This document shows, piece after piece, positions 25,931 through 34,111 of a stretch of DNA of 64,000 nucleotides (position 1 is the first letter of the stretch; every line of letters starts with the position of its first letter). Origin of the DNA: Bog-756 sp963828385 (GTDB taxonomy: Bacteria > Actinomycetota > Acidimicrobiia > Acidimicrobiales > RAAP-2); NCBI GenBank assembly GCA_963828385.1, contig CAWHEF010000002.1, forward strand, positions 1,488,001 to 1,552,000, read 5' to 3'. The notes beneath the pieces are model-generated. The model searched no databases, was not told the DNA's origin, and worked only from the letters and a program-made list of their open reading frames with translations. The position numbers and the translations under genes were made by a program.

Positions 25931-26477
25931 GACCGGAAGGATGAACCTCCCGGAGGGCCTTGTCAAGCATAATCCCTGTTCAGAGGCGATATTTGGTGGA
26001 CACTGATGGACGTCAGCGGTCGCTGGCGGCCAATCATGGACGATGACGGACGCCCAAAAGTTGTCCCGAAACTTTCTTCGGTCCGGCTCTCTCCGCCCTA
26101 TCGGCCGGCATCGGGCCGAAGACCTGTGAGGAGTTTCTCTACCCGATCAAGGAAGCGGTTCCGCTGCCCTGAACGACGCCGAGGTCATCCCGGAGTTCGG
26201 CGCAGATCCGGAGTCCCGGCTGGCCGGTCGGCTCACCACCGGACTCGGCATGGGTCGGCGCCTCGGCCGGGCTCCAGCTTCACGCCTCGCCCCGCCCGGC
26301 GCCTCCATTCAGACCGTCGTGGACAGCGACCGACCGCCACTGCCGACGGCGACCGGCTCCTCGGGACCGCCACCTCTGGTGACCGTGACCGACCGATTCG
26401 GGTTTGATCACCACCACCGCCCGTCTCCGATCTCAGGGCCGGCCTCAACCTCGCGAAGCGCGAGTACGATCGGGGTC
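25931..26477. other. Non-coding stretch between rep and the toxin-antitoxin genes
   Basis: About 550 bp with no convincing gene. Short open frames here have Arg/Pro-rich shadow composition. Just upstream of rep it holds a phased 10-bp repeat array (25997-26056). The rest is GC-rich without recognisable promoter or hairpin. It may contain the replication origin and the promoters for rep and the toxin-antitoxin pair. Confidence 0.5.
25997..26056. repeat. Phased 10-bp iteron-like repeats upstream of rep
   Basis: Reading in 10-base steps, TGGACACTGA and TGGACGTCAG occur at the start, then TGGACGATGA and CGGACGCCCA exactly 40 and 50 bases later. The middle two steps are degenerate. Tandem short repeats beside a rep gene commonly bind the initiator, but this assignment is only by position and phasing. 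Confidence 0.4.
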
Positions 26478-26654
26478 ATGGCTACTCGTTCCGATGACGG
26501 CGCTTCGAAGGCGACGGTCATCGTCATCGACCCCGATGAGGAGGTCCAGCCGTTGGACGAATGGCTGGCGCTCACCGCCCGCAGCGAACCGATCGATCTC
26601 GGTGTCGCTGCAGCTGACCTGCTAGACGAGGTGCGCAACTCGGAGCTCGATTGA
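26478..26654 (+). CDS. Putative antitoxin of a VapBC-like module
   Basis: A 58-residue acidic protein, ATG 26478, whose stop overlaps the start of the PIN-domain toxin by 4 bp (TTGA). I do not recognise a DNA-binding domain: the sequence begins MATRSDDGASKATVIVIDPD and continues with the acidic helix EEVQPLDEWLALTARSEPID. Antitoxins of PIN toxins are small, acidic and translationally coupled upstream, all of which fit. The C-terminal half (VAAADLLDEVRNSELD) could be the toxin-binding helix. Assignment rests on context; the family of the antitoxin is unknown to me. Confidence 0.65.
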   Translation: MATRSDDGASKATVIVIDPDEEVQPLDEWLALTARSEPIDLGVAAADLLDEVRNSELD

Positions 26655-27046
26655 CAGACGTCGTGCTTGACGCCTCGGCGGCCGTCGAGATCCTGTTCAA
26701 CACGGCAACCGGCCAGGCTCTTCGAGCGAACATTCCGTCAAACGTCACCGAGTGGGTACCCGAGGTCTACTTCGTCGAGGTCGCAAGTGTGATCCGTCGT
26801 GCCGAGCTCAACGGACGGATCACACCCGAGCGTGCGGCTTCGGCGGTTGATGTCCTCCTTGCCGCACCGACCAACCGGGTCCAGGTGAAGCCACTGCTTT
26901 CTGAAGCCTGGACGCTTCGTCAGAATATGACGGTACCTGATGCGCTCTATGTCGTCTTGGCCCGTCACCTCGACGCGCCCTTGGTCACGGCCGACGTCCG
27001 GCTTGCTCGAACAGCTGGCTTGGGCGTCCGCGTCATCGTTCCCTAA
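26651..27046 (+). CDS. vapC: PIN-domain ribonuclease toxin (VapC-type)
   Basis: Metal-dependent RNase of the PIN fold, probably cleaving tRNA or rRNA when freed from its antitoxin. The four acidic active-site positions are visible: Asp in VVLDASAAVEIL, Glu in YFVEVASVIRRAEL, Asp in TVPDALYVVLARHL and Asp in LVTADVRLART. Length 131 is normal. TTG 26651 overlaps the antitoxin stop. Codon use and GC are slightly lower than in neighbouring housekeeping genes, in keeping with acquired DNA. It lies within the integrated element and may stabilise it. Confidence 0.88.
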   Translation: MTDVVLDASAAVEILFNTATGQALRANIPSNVTEWVPEVYFVEVASVIRRAELNGRITPERAASAVDVLLAAPTNRVQVKPLLSEAWTLRQNMTVPDALYVVLARHLDAPLVTADVRLARTAGLGVRVIVP

Positions 27047-27242
27047 CACCTGGGTCCTGGGAACCGTCGGCTAAACCGATCCGGGACCAGGCACTGCGGG
27101 GCTAGCGCAGCACGATCTTGTTTGGTGGCTCATACCCACCGTCCTGATGCACGAAGGTCCCTCCGATCCCGGAAGCGCACGCGGTGAGGCGGACCCCGGA
27201 ACGAGCCGAGCGTGATTGAATCTGTCCTGGCACAATGCGCTG

Positions 27243-27984
27243 GTGCCTCAGAACGTGTTTGTCGGTCAGATTGCTGAGTTCTACGACGCGACGTCGACCG
27301 AGATGTACAACCCGGCGGTACTCAACCCCACGGTCGACTTCCTGGCTGACCTCAATGAAAAGGTCGGTGGGGGTCGTGTCCTTGAGTTGGGGATCGGCAC
27401 CGGAAGGGTTGGGCTGCCGCTAAGCCAACAGCGGAGTCGACCTGCACGGCATCGAGATCTCGGCCGACATGGTCGCCCAGCTCAGAGCCAAGCCGGGAGC
27501 CGATCGTGTCGGGGTGACCGTGGGCGACTTCGCCAAGGCCAAGGTGGAGGGCGCTTTTACGTTGGCCTTCCTGGTCTTCAACACCATCTCGAACTTGTTG
27601 ACACAGGATGAGCAGGTCGAATGTTTCAAGAACGTGGCCGAACACCTCGAACCGGGTGGATGTTTCGTGGTTGAACTCTGGATCCCCGAACTGCAAAAAC
27701 TCGTCCCCGGCGAGCACATCCGCGCTTTCACGGCGACCTCCGAGCGCCTGGGGTTCGACGAGTATGAGGTGGCCGCACAGAGGGTCAGTTCCCACCATTT
27801 CTGGCTGAACGGTGATCGGGTCAACTCGTTCTCCTCGCACCACCGTTACTTGTGGCCGTCCGAGCTCGACCTGATGGCCCGCCTAGCCGGCATGACATTG
27901 CGGGAGCGCTGGGGCGACTGGGATCGCCAAGCCTTTACGAACGAGAGTGGCAAGCACATTTCCGTTTGGGAGCGGACGGCCTAG
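27243..27984 (+). pseudogene. Class I SAM-dependent methyltransferase, frameshifted
   Basis: The first part (GQIAEFYDATSTEMYNP, then the SAM-binding GGRVLELGIGTGRVGLPLS) runs in one frame. Near 27425-27440 the sequence continues in the next frame as GVDLHGIEISADMVAQLRAK and on through LVFNTISNLLTQDEQV to the stop at 27984. A single extra base in the stretch AGCCAACAGCGG explains the break. The whole would be about 246 residues, the usual size for this group. GTG 27243 fits the family N-terminus. The substrate is unknown. It is cargo of the integrated element and may be inactive. Confidence 0.78.
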
Positions 27985-28079
27985 AGACCCAAGGGTTCCG
28001 CAGCAGACCAGCAGAGCCGTACGAGCAATCGAGAAGAAGCGTAAGTGACCGCCCCCGTACGCCGGGAAGGTGGAGATGC

Positions 28080-28493
28080 TCACCGTGTTGGTGCCCTCCA
28101 GAAGAACTCAAGCTGGATGTTGTCAGGGTCACGAAAGGTGAGCATGGCGTTCCGTGTGTAGCTCGGCTCCTTGATTCCTGAGTGCGGGACGCCGAGCCGG
28201 TTCAACTTGTGTTCCCATTCGTGGAGCTCTTCTCGACGATCAACCAAGAACTCCAGGTGATCGAGGCCCGTCTGGAACTCGCTGAAGCGCTCTCCAGGAT
28301 TCCCCTCATGGCCGACGAGGCAAAGAACAAGCCGGCTCGCCGGCTCAACCAGGCAGATGTATCGCACCCGGTCACCCTCACCCGTGTGGTCGTACAGCGT
28401 TTGGAGGTCCAAGAGCGCTGAGTACCAGGCGGCACTGCTCGCCGGGTCAAGTACTGTCAGATTGACCTCAATACGACCAGAGATCGACGGCAC
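28080..28493 (-). CDS. VOC-family (glyoxalase/bleomycin-resistance fold) protein
   Basis: A 137-residue protein of the vicinal oxygen chelate fold. Paired beta-alpha-beta-beta-beta modules are visible: GRIEVNLTVLDPASSAAWYS and LVLCLVGH in the first, GLDHLEFLVDRREELHEWE and MLTFRDPDNIQLEFFW in the second. The DPDNIQLEFF ending is the typical metal-side motif with Glu. ATG 28493. The specific reaction (glyoxalase, dioxygenase or antibiotic binding) cannot be inferred. It is the rightmost intact gene of the integrated element, transcribed toward the methyltransferase. Confidence 0.82.
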   Translation of the reverse strand: MPSISGRIEVNLTVLDPASSAAWYSALLDLQTLYDHTGEGDRVRYICLVEPASRLVLCLVGHEGNPGERFSEFQTGLDHLEFLVDRREELHEWEHKLNRLGVPHSGIKEPSYTRNAMLTFRDPDNIQLEFFWRAPTR

Positions 28494-29152
28494 AGGGACC
28501 GAGTCTCTCAGTTCCGCTGATTGGAGGCAGGGTGTCTCTGAACGCCGGATCGGTGGGGCACATCCGGCCCACTCAGCGTCGGCCGCTCACTTTCGCGATC
28601 ACCGCACCCCGCTCATTTCCAAAGAGCCGTCTATCCACGCCGAGTAAGCCTCCCGGTTTTCCAGCCCGGCATCCGCCCAGTCCCGCCATCCGAAATCGAC
28701 GCCGAACAGGGTCAGGAGTGGAACCATCCCACGCGACAATGGTCGATGGCGGATCTTGACGGTCTTGGGCGGACTATGGAAATCGCCAGTGACCTGGGAT
28801 TCTCGCGAATTGTCCAGCCAGCGCCATCCATCGAAATCCACCGATATCCCACTGGGGGTCAAGAGGTCCCGGGTTCAAATCCCGGCAGCCCGACCACGAA
28901 ACGCGGTTCAGAGCTCGTACCGAGCGAACTCCCAACCCGCTGATGGGCAATCTGCCGACGGAATGACAAGCAAACGGCTGAAAACGGGATTGTGCAGTCG
29001 CCGGTTCATGCTTGACCCGCCCACTGTGGCTCCGGTACCTGCACGACAAACCACGCCTGAGAGTTTGGTGAGCCAGGTCGAGCGCGGCGTCGAGACATGA
29101 ACGGAACAAGGTCCGAGCCGCCCATCATGCTGCCGAGCACGGGGAAACCGTT
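28494..29152. other. Right boundary region of the integrated element, no clear gene
   Basis: About 660 bp including attR. On the minus strand an open frame at 28599-28862 starts inside attR. It encodes a Trp- and Asp-rich peptide (VPLLTLFGVDFGWRDWADAG) I do not recognise; it may be a gene remnant created at the junction. The sequence to the right of attR (28897-29152) shows nothing beyond the leader of the next membrane protein gene. Confidence 0.5.
28851..28896 (+). repeat. attR: 46-bp direct repeat of the tRNA-Pro 3' end
   Basis: Perfect copy of 21687-21732 without the 5' half of the tRNA, so it cannot fold as a tRNA. It marks the right end of the integrated element. Confidence 0.9.
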
Positions 29153-31315
29153 GTGGCCATCAACGAAGTGATCTCCGCGCCACGGCCAGTCGACAAAGCC
29201 ACACCCGTGCACACCGTGCCGCGGAGGATGCTGCCCTCGGTGGCCGTGATCGTCGCATACCTGCTGATTGGCACCGCTGCCTTCTGGCCGGTCTACCCGG
29301 GGATCTCGCAACACCTCTTCAGCAGCTATGCGGACTATTCACAGTCAGTGTGGTTCCTCGGTTGGGTTCCCCATGCGCTCGTCCATGGCCTCAATCCGTT
29401 CTTCAGCAATGCCATATTGGTGCCGACCGGCGTGAACCTGGCGCAGAACACGGAAGGTCCCTTGCTCGGCTTGATCACCGCTCCTTTCGCGCTGGCGTCC
29501 GAACCGGTGATCGGAGCGAACGTCCTGATGGTGCTGGCAATGCCGGTCTCGGCGACTGCCGCCTTCGTCGTGCTGCGAACGTGGCGTGTATGGGGCCCGG
29601 CTGCCGCTCTCGGTGGGCTGATCTATGGCTTTTCGCCCTACATGGTGGGCCAAAGCCTCGCCCATGTGGAACTGACCTTCGTACCGCTCCCTCCGATTAT
29701 CGCCTTGACTGTCGCTTCTATCCTGCAGCACCGGCGATCACCCCGGCGGCTCGGGATCGAGCTCGGCCTTCTCGTGACCGCCCAGTACCTCATCTCGCCG
29801 GAGGTGCTCACAACCGTCGCCATCTTCACCGTTGTGGCGGTGGCATGTGTTGCCATCCGCCATCCAGCGCACGCGCCGGAGATGGCACGCACGCTTTCAC
29901 GTCCAGTGGGCATCGCTCTCGCCGTGGTGATCGTGCTGCTGGCCTATCCGGTCTGGATGCTGATAGCCGGTCCTGAGCACCTCACCGGACCCACACGGCC
30001 GATTGCGAAGCAGTTCCACAACGACCTGTTCAATTTTCTGGTCCCAGGACCCCTTCAGAGGGTCTCACTGGGGATGCGGTCGCTCGGGACCCGCCTGACC
30101 TATGGGGGCGACCCGGTGGAGGCCGACGGCTACATCGGTGTCCCGCTCCTCATCCTTACCGGGATCCTCTCCTGGCGTTCACGGCGTAGCTCCCGCACAC
30201 AACTGGCGCTCGTTCTCCTGCTCGGTGCTGCGCTCCTCTCGCTCGGGCCCCACCTGGCCGTCGACGGCCGGCTGACTCAGATCCCACTTCCCTTCGTGCT
30301 GCTGGACGACCTTCCACTGCTCAAGGACATCGTGCCGAGCCGGATCGGCATGGAGGTGGGTGCCTGCCTCGCCGCCGTGGTTGCATTCGGGCTGGACGAT
30401 TTGCGCCGGGCACCTGCCCGCCATCGGTATGACTCTGCTCGACGAGGGCGGTCCCCAAGGCGGGGAGCCGCCGTCTTCGCCGGTGTGACACTGGCGGCGC
30501 TGGTGGCCACCCAACTGCCACGGTGGCCACAGGAGGGCCCAAATGCGGCACGGCCAGCGGTCGTGCTCCCGGCGAGCCTGCGGCGAGCCGTTCCAGCGGG
30601 AGACCCGGTGGCCATCACCTACCCGTATGACACGTACTACTCCAACCAGCCGATGCTCTGGCAGGCGGAAGACGGCTTCGCGTTCCGCCTCCTCGGAGGC
30701 TACGCGTACCACTCAGCTCCGAACGACCGCCCCGACCTTCTTCCGAGCCCCATGACGCCCCCCGGCCTGCAGCGCTTCCTCGCCGGCGGCCTCTACGGAC
30801 CATCGTTGCTGGTCAGCCCCGAGCTGGTGGCCACCACCCGGACCACTCTGTTCAAATATGACGTTCGGTTGGTCATCGTGGACCGCTCAGCGGGCGGAAG
30901 CGGTCCGGTCATGGAGCTGTTCAACGATGCCCTGGGGCCTCCTGTGCTCTCCTCGGCCCAGTTCTCGATGTGGGCCGACTGGCACGGCCGGCCGAGGCAT
31001 GAACAGTTCTTGCCACACCTCTCTACACGAGTGCTCCGACCTGCGAACGGTGCCACCTTGTCAGGCACAGCGGATCTCGACGCCACGGCGACGGCCTGGG
31101 TCAGCGTGGCCAAGGTCGAGTTCCTCCTCACCGACGGAACGCGCCACATCACCGTGATCGGCCGCGGGTTGTTGACCCCTTACGGGTGGCTCGCAACATG
31201 GGACACGACCAGCGTGGCGAACGGTACGTACACGGTCCAGAGCATCGCCTACGACGGGAGTGGTGCGACCAGCCTCAGTACTGGTGTCACGATCAGGGTC
31301 AAGAACCAGACATAG
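29153..31315 (+). CDS. Polytopic membrane protein with C-terminal Ig-like domain
   Basis: A 720-residue envelope protein. After a short cytoplasmic N-terminus, about ten to twelve hydrophobic segments are visible (for example VAVIVAYLLIGTAAFWPVY, ALAVVIVLLAYPVWMLI, LALVLLLGAALLSLGP). An extracytoplasmic region follows (AITYPYDTYYSNQPMLWQ), and the last 90 residues resemble a bacterial Ig-like domain (RPANGATLSGTADLDAT through GVTIRVKNQT). The membrane portion looks like the GT-C/mannosyltransferase superfamily, although the diagnostic acidic loop is not certain. GTG 29153. It is immediately outside attR. Substrate unknown; a role in surface polysaccharide or glycoprotein assembly is inference. 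Confidence 0.72.
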   Translation: MAINEVISAPRPVDKATPVHTVPRRMLPSVAVIVAYLLIGTAAFWPVYPGISQHLFSSYADYSQSVWFLGWVPHALVHGLNPFFSNAILVPTGVNLAQNTEGPLLGLITAPFALASEPVIGANVLMVLAMPVSATAAFVVLRTWRVWGPAAALGGLIYGFSPYMVGQSLAHVELTFVPLPPIIALTVASILQHRRSPRRLGIELGLLVTAQYLISPEVLTTVAIFTVVAVACVAIRHPAHAPEMARTLSRPVGIALAVVIVLLAYPVWMLIAGPEHLTGPTRPIAKQFHNDLFNFLVPGPLQRVSLGMRSLGTRLTYGGDPVEADGYIGVPLLILTGILSWRSRRSSRTQLALVLLLGAALLSLGPHLAVDGRLTQIPLPFVLLDDLPLLKDIVPSRIGMEVGACLAAVVAFGLDDLRRAPARHRYDSARRGRSPRRGAAVFAGVTLAALVATQLPRWPQEGPNAARPAVVLPASLRRAVPAGDPVAITYPYDTYYSNQPMLWQAEDGFAFRLLGGYAYHSAPNDRPDLLPSPMTPPGLQRFLAGGLYGPSLLVSPELVATTRTTLFKYDVRLVIVDRSAGGSGPVMELFNDALGPPVLSSAQFSMWADWHGRPRHEQFLPHLSTRVLRPANGATLSGTADLDATATAWVSVAKVEFLLTDGTRHITVIGRGLLTPYGWLATWDTTSVANGTYTVQSIAYDGSGATSLSTGVTIRVKNQT

Positions 31316-31378
31316 GGTTCGGTAGGATCCCGCCCAAGTGCGGCACGGACCCGGGTTCCGGTCGCCCCTCGGCCGACG

Positions 31379-31855
31379 TTACCGAGTAATCGATTTGATC
31401 ATCTGCAAGGCCGGGTTCTCTCGGCCCCAGAGGTCAGGAAACTCCTCGAGAGGCCGAAATCCTTGGGCGAGGTAGAACTGTCTCGTCTGCTCGTAGCCTT
31501 CGTCGGGACTGCTGGAGCTCAACGTCTTCACTTGCAAGAACTCGACGCCGTCGCGGGCCAGGAAGATCTCGGCGCGGATAACCATCTTCCCGCCAATGCC
31601 GCGGCGGTGGTACCGAGGGAGAACAGCCATGACGTACACCTCGGCGGCGAACGGACTGTGTCTGCGCACCACCAAGAGCCCGACATCTTCCTCGCCCAGT
31701 GAGGCGATCACCGTGGGGGATCGATCGGCAACCGCTACGTAGTCCTCGACTGCCGCTGGGATTCCGAACCAAGTCGGCAGTTCATCAAGGATCCGTCTGC
31801 AGATTGGTCCAGATCCACTCGCCTTTTCTCGAAGCTTGACGTTCTCTGAGGACAC
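31379..31855 (-). CDS. GNAT-family N-acetyltransferase
   Basis: Acetyl-CoA-dependent acyltransferase of 158 residues. The acetyl-CoA binding motif A is clear in VMAVLPRYHRRGIGGKMVIRA (the R/Q-x-x-G-x-G/A loop), and the C-terminal motif B is TRQFYLAQGFRPLEEF. VGLLVVRRHSPFAAEVYV is the central strand. ATG 31855. Substrate cannot be assigned. It lies alone on the minus strand, convergent with the preceding membrane protein gene and divergent from the phosphatase remnant. Confidence 0.85.
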   Translation of the reverse strand: MSSENVKLREKASGSGPICRRILDELPTWFGIPAAVEDYVAVADRSPTVIASLGEEDVGLLVVRRHSPFAAEVYVMAVLPRYHRRGIGGKMVIRAEIFLARDGVEFLQVKTLSSSSPDEGYEQTRQFYLAQGFRPLEEFPDLWGRENPALQMIKSITR

Positions 31856-31968
31856 TCGTCCAGGATTCCCTCGTCACGCTGGAGCGACCGGAAGCGGAGC
31901 CCATCACCGCCAACAGCACCAAGCTCATCTCGTTCTGAGAGAATACGCCGTGAAGGAACGGCAAGACT

Positions 31969-32785
31969 GTGGCGATGAGAGATGCTCTTGCCGACCTTCG
32001 GGTCGCCTTGGAGCTGGCCGATCTGGCTGACGCCACCAGCTTGCCGGCTTTCCGAAGTCGTGCGTTTCATCACACCACCAAGCAAGATGGAACCCCTTCG
32101 ATAGCTGTCGAGGAAGCCGTAGAAGGAACCCTCCGCAATATGCTCGCCCGCGAACGTCCCGACGATGGCTTCCTGGGTGAAGAAGGCGGTCAGTTCGGCG
32201 ACCCGGCGACGCGCTCGGATCGTCGATCCCATCGATGGCACCAGGGTGTTCATCTCGGGTGGACGGGCATGGGGGACCCAGATAGCGCTGCAGGTCGACG
32301 GCAGCCCCGTACTCGGTGTGACAAGTGCCCCGGCCTTGGGTCGTCGCTGGTGGGGGGCGATCGGACACGGAGCATGGACGAACCATGCCAGCGTCGATGG
32401 GGTGCCGATGCGTCTCCGGGTTTCCGACCGTGGTGCCAGGGAGCACGTCAGATGGAGTTGTCACCCCGGCCTCGAGACCATCCGACCGGCATGGCGCGGG
32501 ATGGCCGAATCCCTCGATGCGATCGGCGAGTACGTATCCCCACGCCCACACGCCGTCCTCATGGTGATGGAGGGAACGGTCGACGTATCCCTTCAGTTCG
32601 AAGGCGCAGCCTGGGATTATGCCGCTTTTGCCGCAATCGTCGAGAGTGCGGGAGGCCGGTTCAGCTACACCGATACTTCGAGAACCCTCGGCGGTGTCCG
32701 GCCGGCCCTCTTCACCAACGGCATCGACCACGAGCGGGCCATTGGCTGTATCGGCCTACCCCGCCTGGGGCTCGGACTAGCTTGA
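31969..32785 (+). pseudogene. HisN-like inositol-monophosphatase-family phosphatase, frameshifted
   Basis: Mg-dependent phosphatase of the IMPase family, resembling actinobacterial histidinol-phosphatase HisN. The N-terminal part (DALADLRVALELADLADA, TKQDGTPSIAVEEAVEG, then DDGFLGEEGGQ) is in one frame. After about 32185-32210 the family continues in the next frame with RARIVDPIDGTRVFISGG, holding the metal-binding DPIDGT. It then runs through AAWDYAAFAAIVESAGG to the stop at 32785. One inserted base explains the shift. GTG 31969. Rejoined it is about 270 residues, the expected length. Either decayed or a sequencing error. Confidence 0.8.
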
Positions 32786-32870
32786 CCACCATGGAGTGGT
32801 CCATTGCTAACGACCCGGCCTCGTCGTGCGAGCAGGGTGGTGCAGGAGCGGCGTACAGGACCCCGTCCGC

Positions 32871-34088
32871 GTGAAAGTCGACCCGGACGGCGCCGGCTTC
32901 GATCGGGAACGCCTGGAGCGCATCACCGAGCACTTCGAGGGCCGTTACGTGAGCACCGGGAAGATTCCCGGCTGCCAGATCGCGGTGGGCCGTGGTGAAA
33001 GGGTCGCCTACTGGCGCTCTCTCGGTCTCATGGACCGTGAACGGTCGAAGCCTGTCGAGGACGACTCCATTTGGCGGATCTACTCGATGACCAAACCGAT
33101 CACGTCCCTCGCCCTGATGCAACTCTACGAGCAGGGCAGCTTCCTTCTGACCGACCCGCTGCATCGGTACATCCCCGAGTGGCGCCGGCTCGAGGTGGGG
33201 GAGCTGCAGTCCGACGGCTCGCTGAGGGTCGTCGACCCGGAGCGGCCGGTCTCGGTTCTCGACGCCCTGACCCATATGACAGGCTTGGCCGGCAACCTCT
33301 TCCCCGGCCATCCCACCGACGATCGGTTCGCCTCAGCACTGAGGGATCGCCGGAGCGGGATGACCCTCGAAGGGGTGTGCTCGCTGCTTGCCGACTATCC
33401 CTTGAAATTCCAACCTGGCTCACGATGGAACTACGGGCTGTCCACGGACATCTGCGCGCGTCTGGTCGAGATCCTTTCGGGGGAGCGGTTCGACCAGTAC
33501 CTCCAGGGCAACGTGTTCGAGCCCTTGGGCATGAGCGACACGGGGTTCGCGGTCCCGGACGAATCGTCCGACCGCTTCGCCGCCTGTTACAGCTACCGAC
33601 CCGGCGGCTCGCCCCAGCTCCAGGACGACCCCGACCAGAGCCCGTACCGCCGGCTCCGCTCCTACCTGTCGGGAGCAGGAGGGCTCGTGTCGACGACGGG
33701 CGACTACCTGCGGTTCTGCCAGATGTTGCTCAACAGGGGCGAGCTCGACGGTCGCCGGGTCCTCGGCAGAAAGACCCTCGAGCTCATGACCGTCAACCAT
33801 CTCCCTCAGAACGGCGAGCTCTCGGCGCTGGCCACCGGCGGTTTCGGCGAGGCGGAGTTCACCGGAGTCGGCTTCGGGCTCGGGTTCGCCGTCGGCAAGG
33901 GGCCGGCGGCGACGGCTTCTGCCGGATCTCCCGGCGAGTACTACTGGGGCGGTGCGGCAAGCACTGCGTTCTGGGTCGACCCGATGGAGGACGTGACCGT
34001 GGTGTTCATGACCCAGTTGCTTCCCTCAAACTCGTATCCGTTCCGGGCCCAGCTCCGGGCGTTGGTGTACCAGGCCCTCGTAGACTGA
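32871..34088 (+). CDS. Serine hydrolase, beta-lactamase/EstB-like family
   Basis: Penicillin-binding-protein/beta-lactamase-fold serine hydrolase, about 405 residues. The catalytic SxxK is in WRIYSMTKPITSLALMQLYE, about 72 residues in. The Tyr motif is SRWNYGLSTDICARLVEI. The third motif, near the C-terminus, is GGAASTAFWVDP in place of the KTG of true beta-lactamases, which is usual for esterase-type members. GTG 32871 was chosen as it precedes KVDPDGAGFDRERLERI, the family start; the frame stays open further upstream without similarity. No signal peptide, so it is probably a cytoplasmic esterase. Substrate unknown. Confidence 0.88.
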   Translation: MKVDPDGAGFDRERLERITEHFEGRYVSTGKIPGCQIAVGRGERVAYWRSLGLMDRERSKPVEDDSIWRIYSMTKPITSLALMQLYEQGSFLLTDPLHRYIPEWRRLEVGELQSDGSLRVVDPERPVSVLDALTHMTGLAGNLFPGHPTDDRFASALRDRRSGMTLEGVCSLLADYPLKFQPGSRWNYGLSTDICARLVEILSGERFDQYLQGNVFEPLGMSDTGFAVPDESSDRFAACYSYRPGGSPQLQDDPDQSPYRRLRSYLSGAGGLVSTTGDYLRFCQMLLNRGELDGRRVLGRKTLELMTVNHLPQNGELSALATGGFGEAEFTGVGFGLGFAVGKGPAATASAGSPGEYYWGGAASTAFWVDPMEDVTVVFMTQLLPSNSYPFRAQLRALVYQALVD

Positions 34089-34111
34089 CGCTGCCGGGTC
34101 CGCCGCGTCCC

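Larger units (their letters stand above)
21687..28896. mobile_element. Integrative element at tRNA-Pro (AICE-like, probably defective)
   Basis: About 7.2 kb bounded by a perfect 46-bp direct repeat of the tRNA-Pro 3' half. The intact tRNA is at the left boundary and a truncated copy at the right, the usual outcome of tyrosine-integrase insertion into a tRNA 3' end. Inside are, in order, an ISL3-family insertion sequence, a leftward tyrosine integrase, a leftward RepSA-like rolling-circle replication gene broken by a frameshift, an iteron-like stretch, a putative antitoxin and VapC-type toxin, a frameshifted methyltransferase and a VOC protein. Integrase plus Rep recalls actinomycete integrative and conjugative elements such as pSAM2. 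No xis, traB/FtsK-like transfer gene or regulator is seen, so it is reduced. Confidence 0.85.

Noticed and set aside
26006..26407. Possible gene of about 133 codons upstream of the antitoxin
   Set aside because: Arg/Pro/Ser-rich composition typical of a high-GC shadow frame, no motif, and it overlaps the iteron-like stretch.
28851..28896. Second tRNA-Pro gene
   Set aside because: Only the 3' 46 bases are present; the acceptor 5' strand, D arm and half the anticodon stem are missing, so it is the attR repeat.
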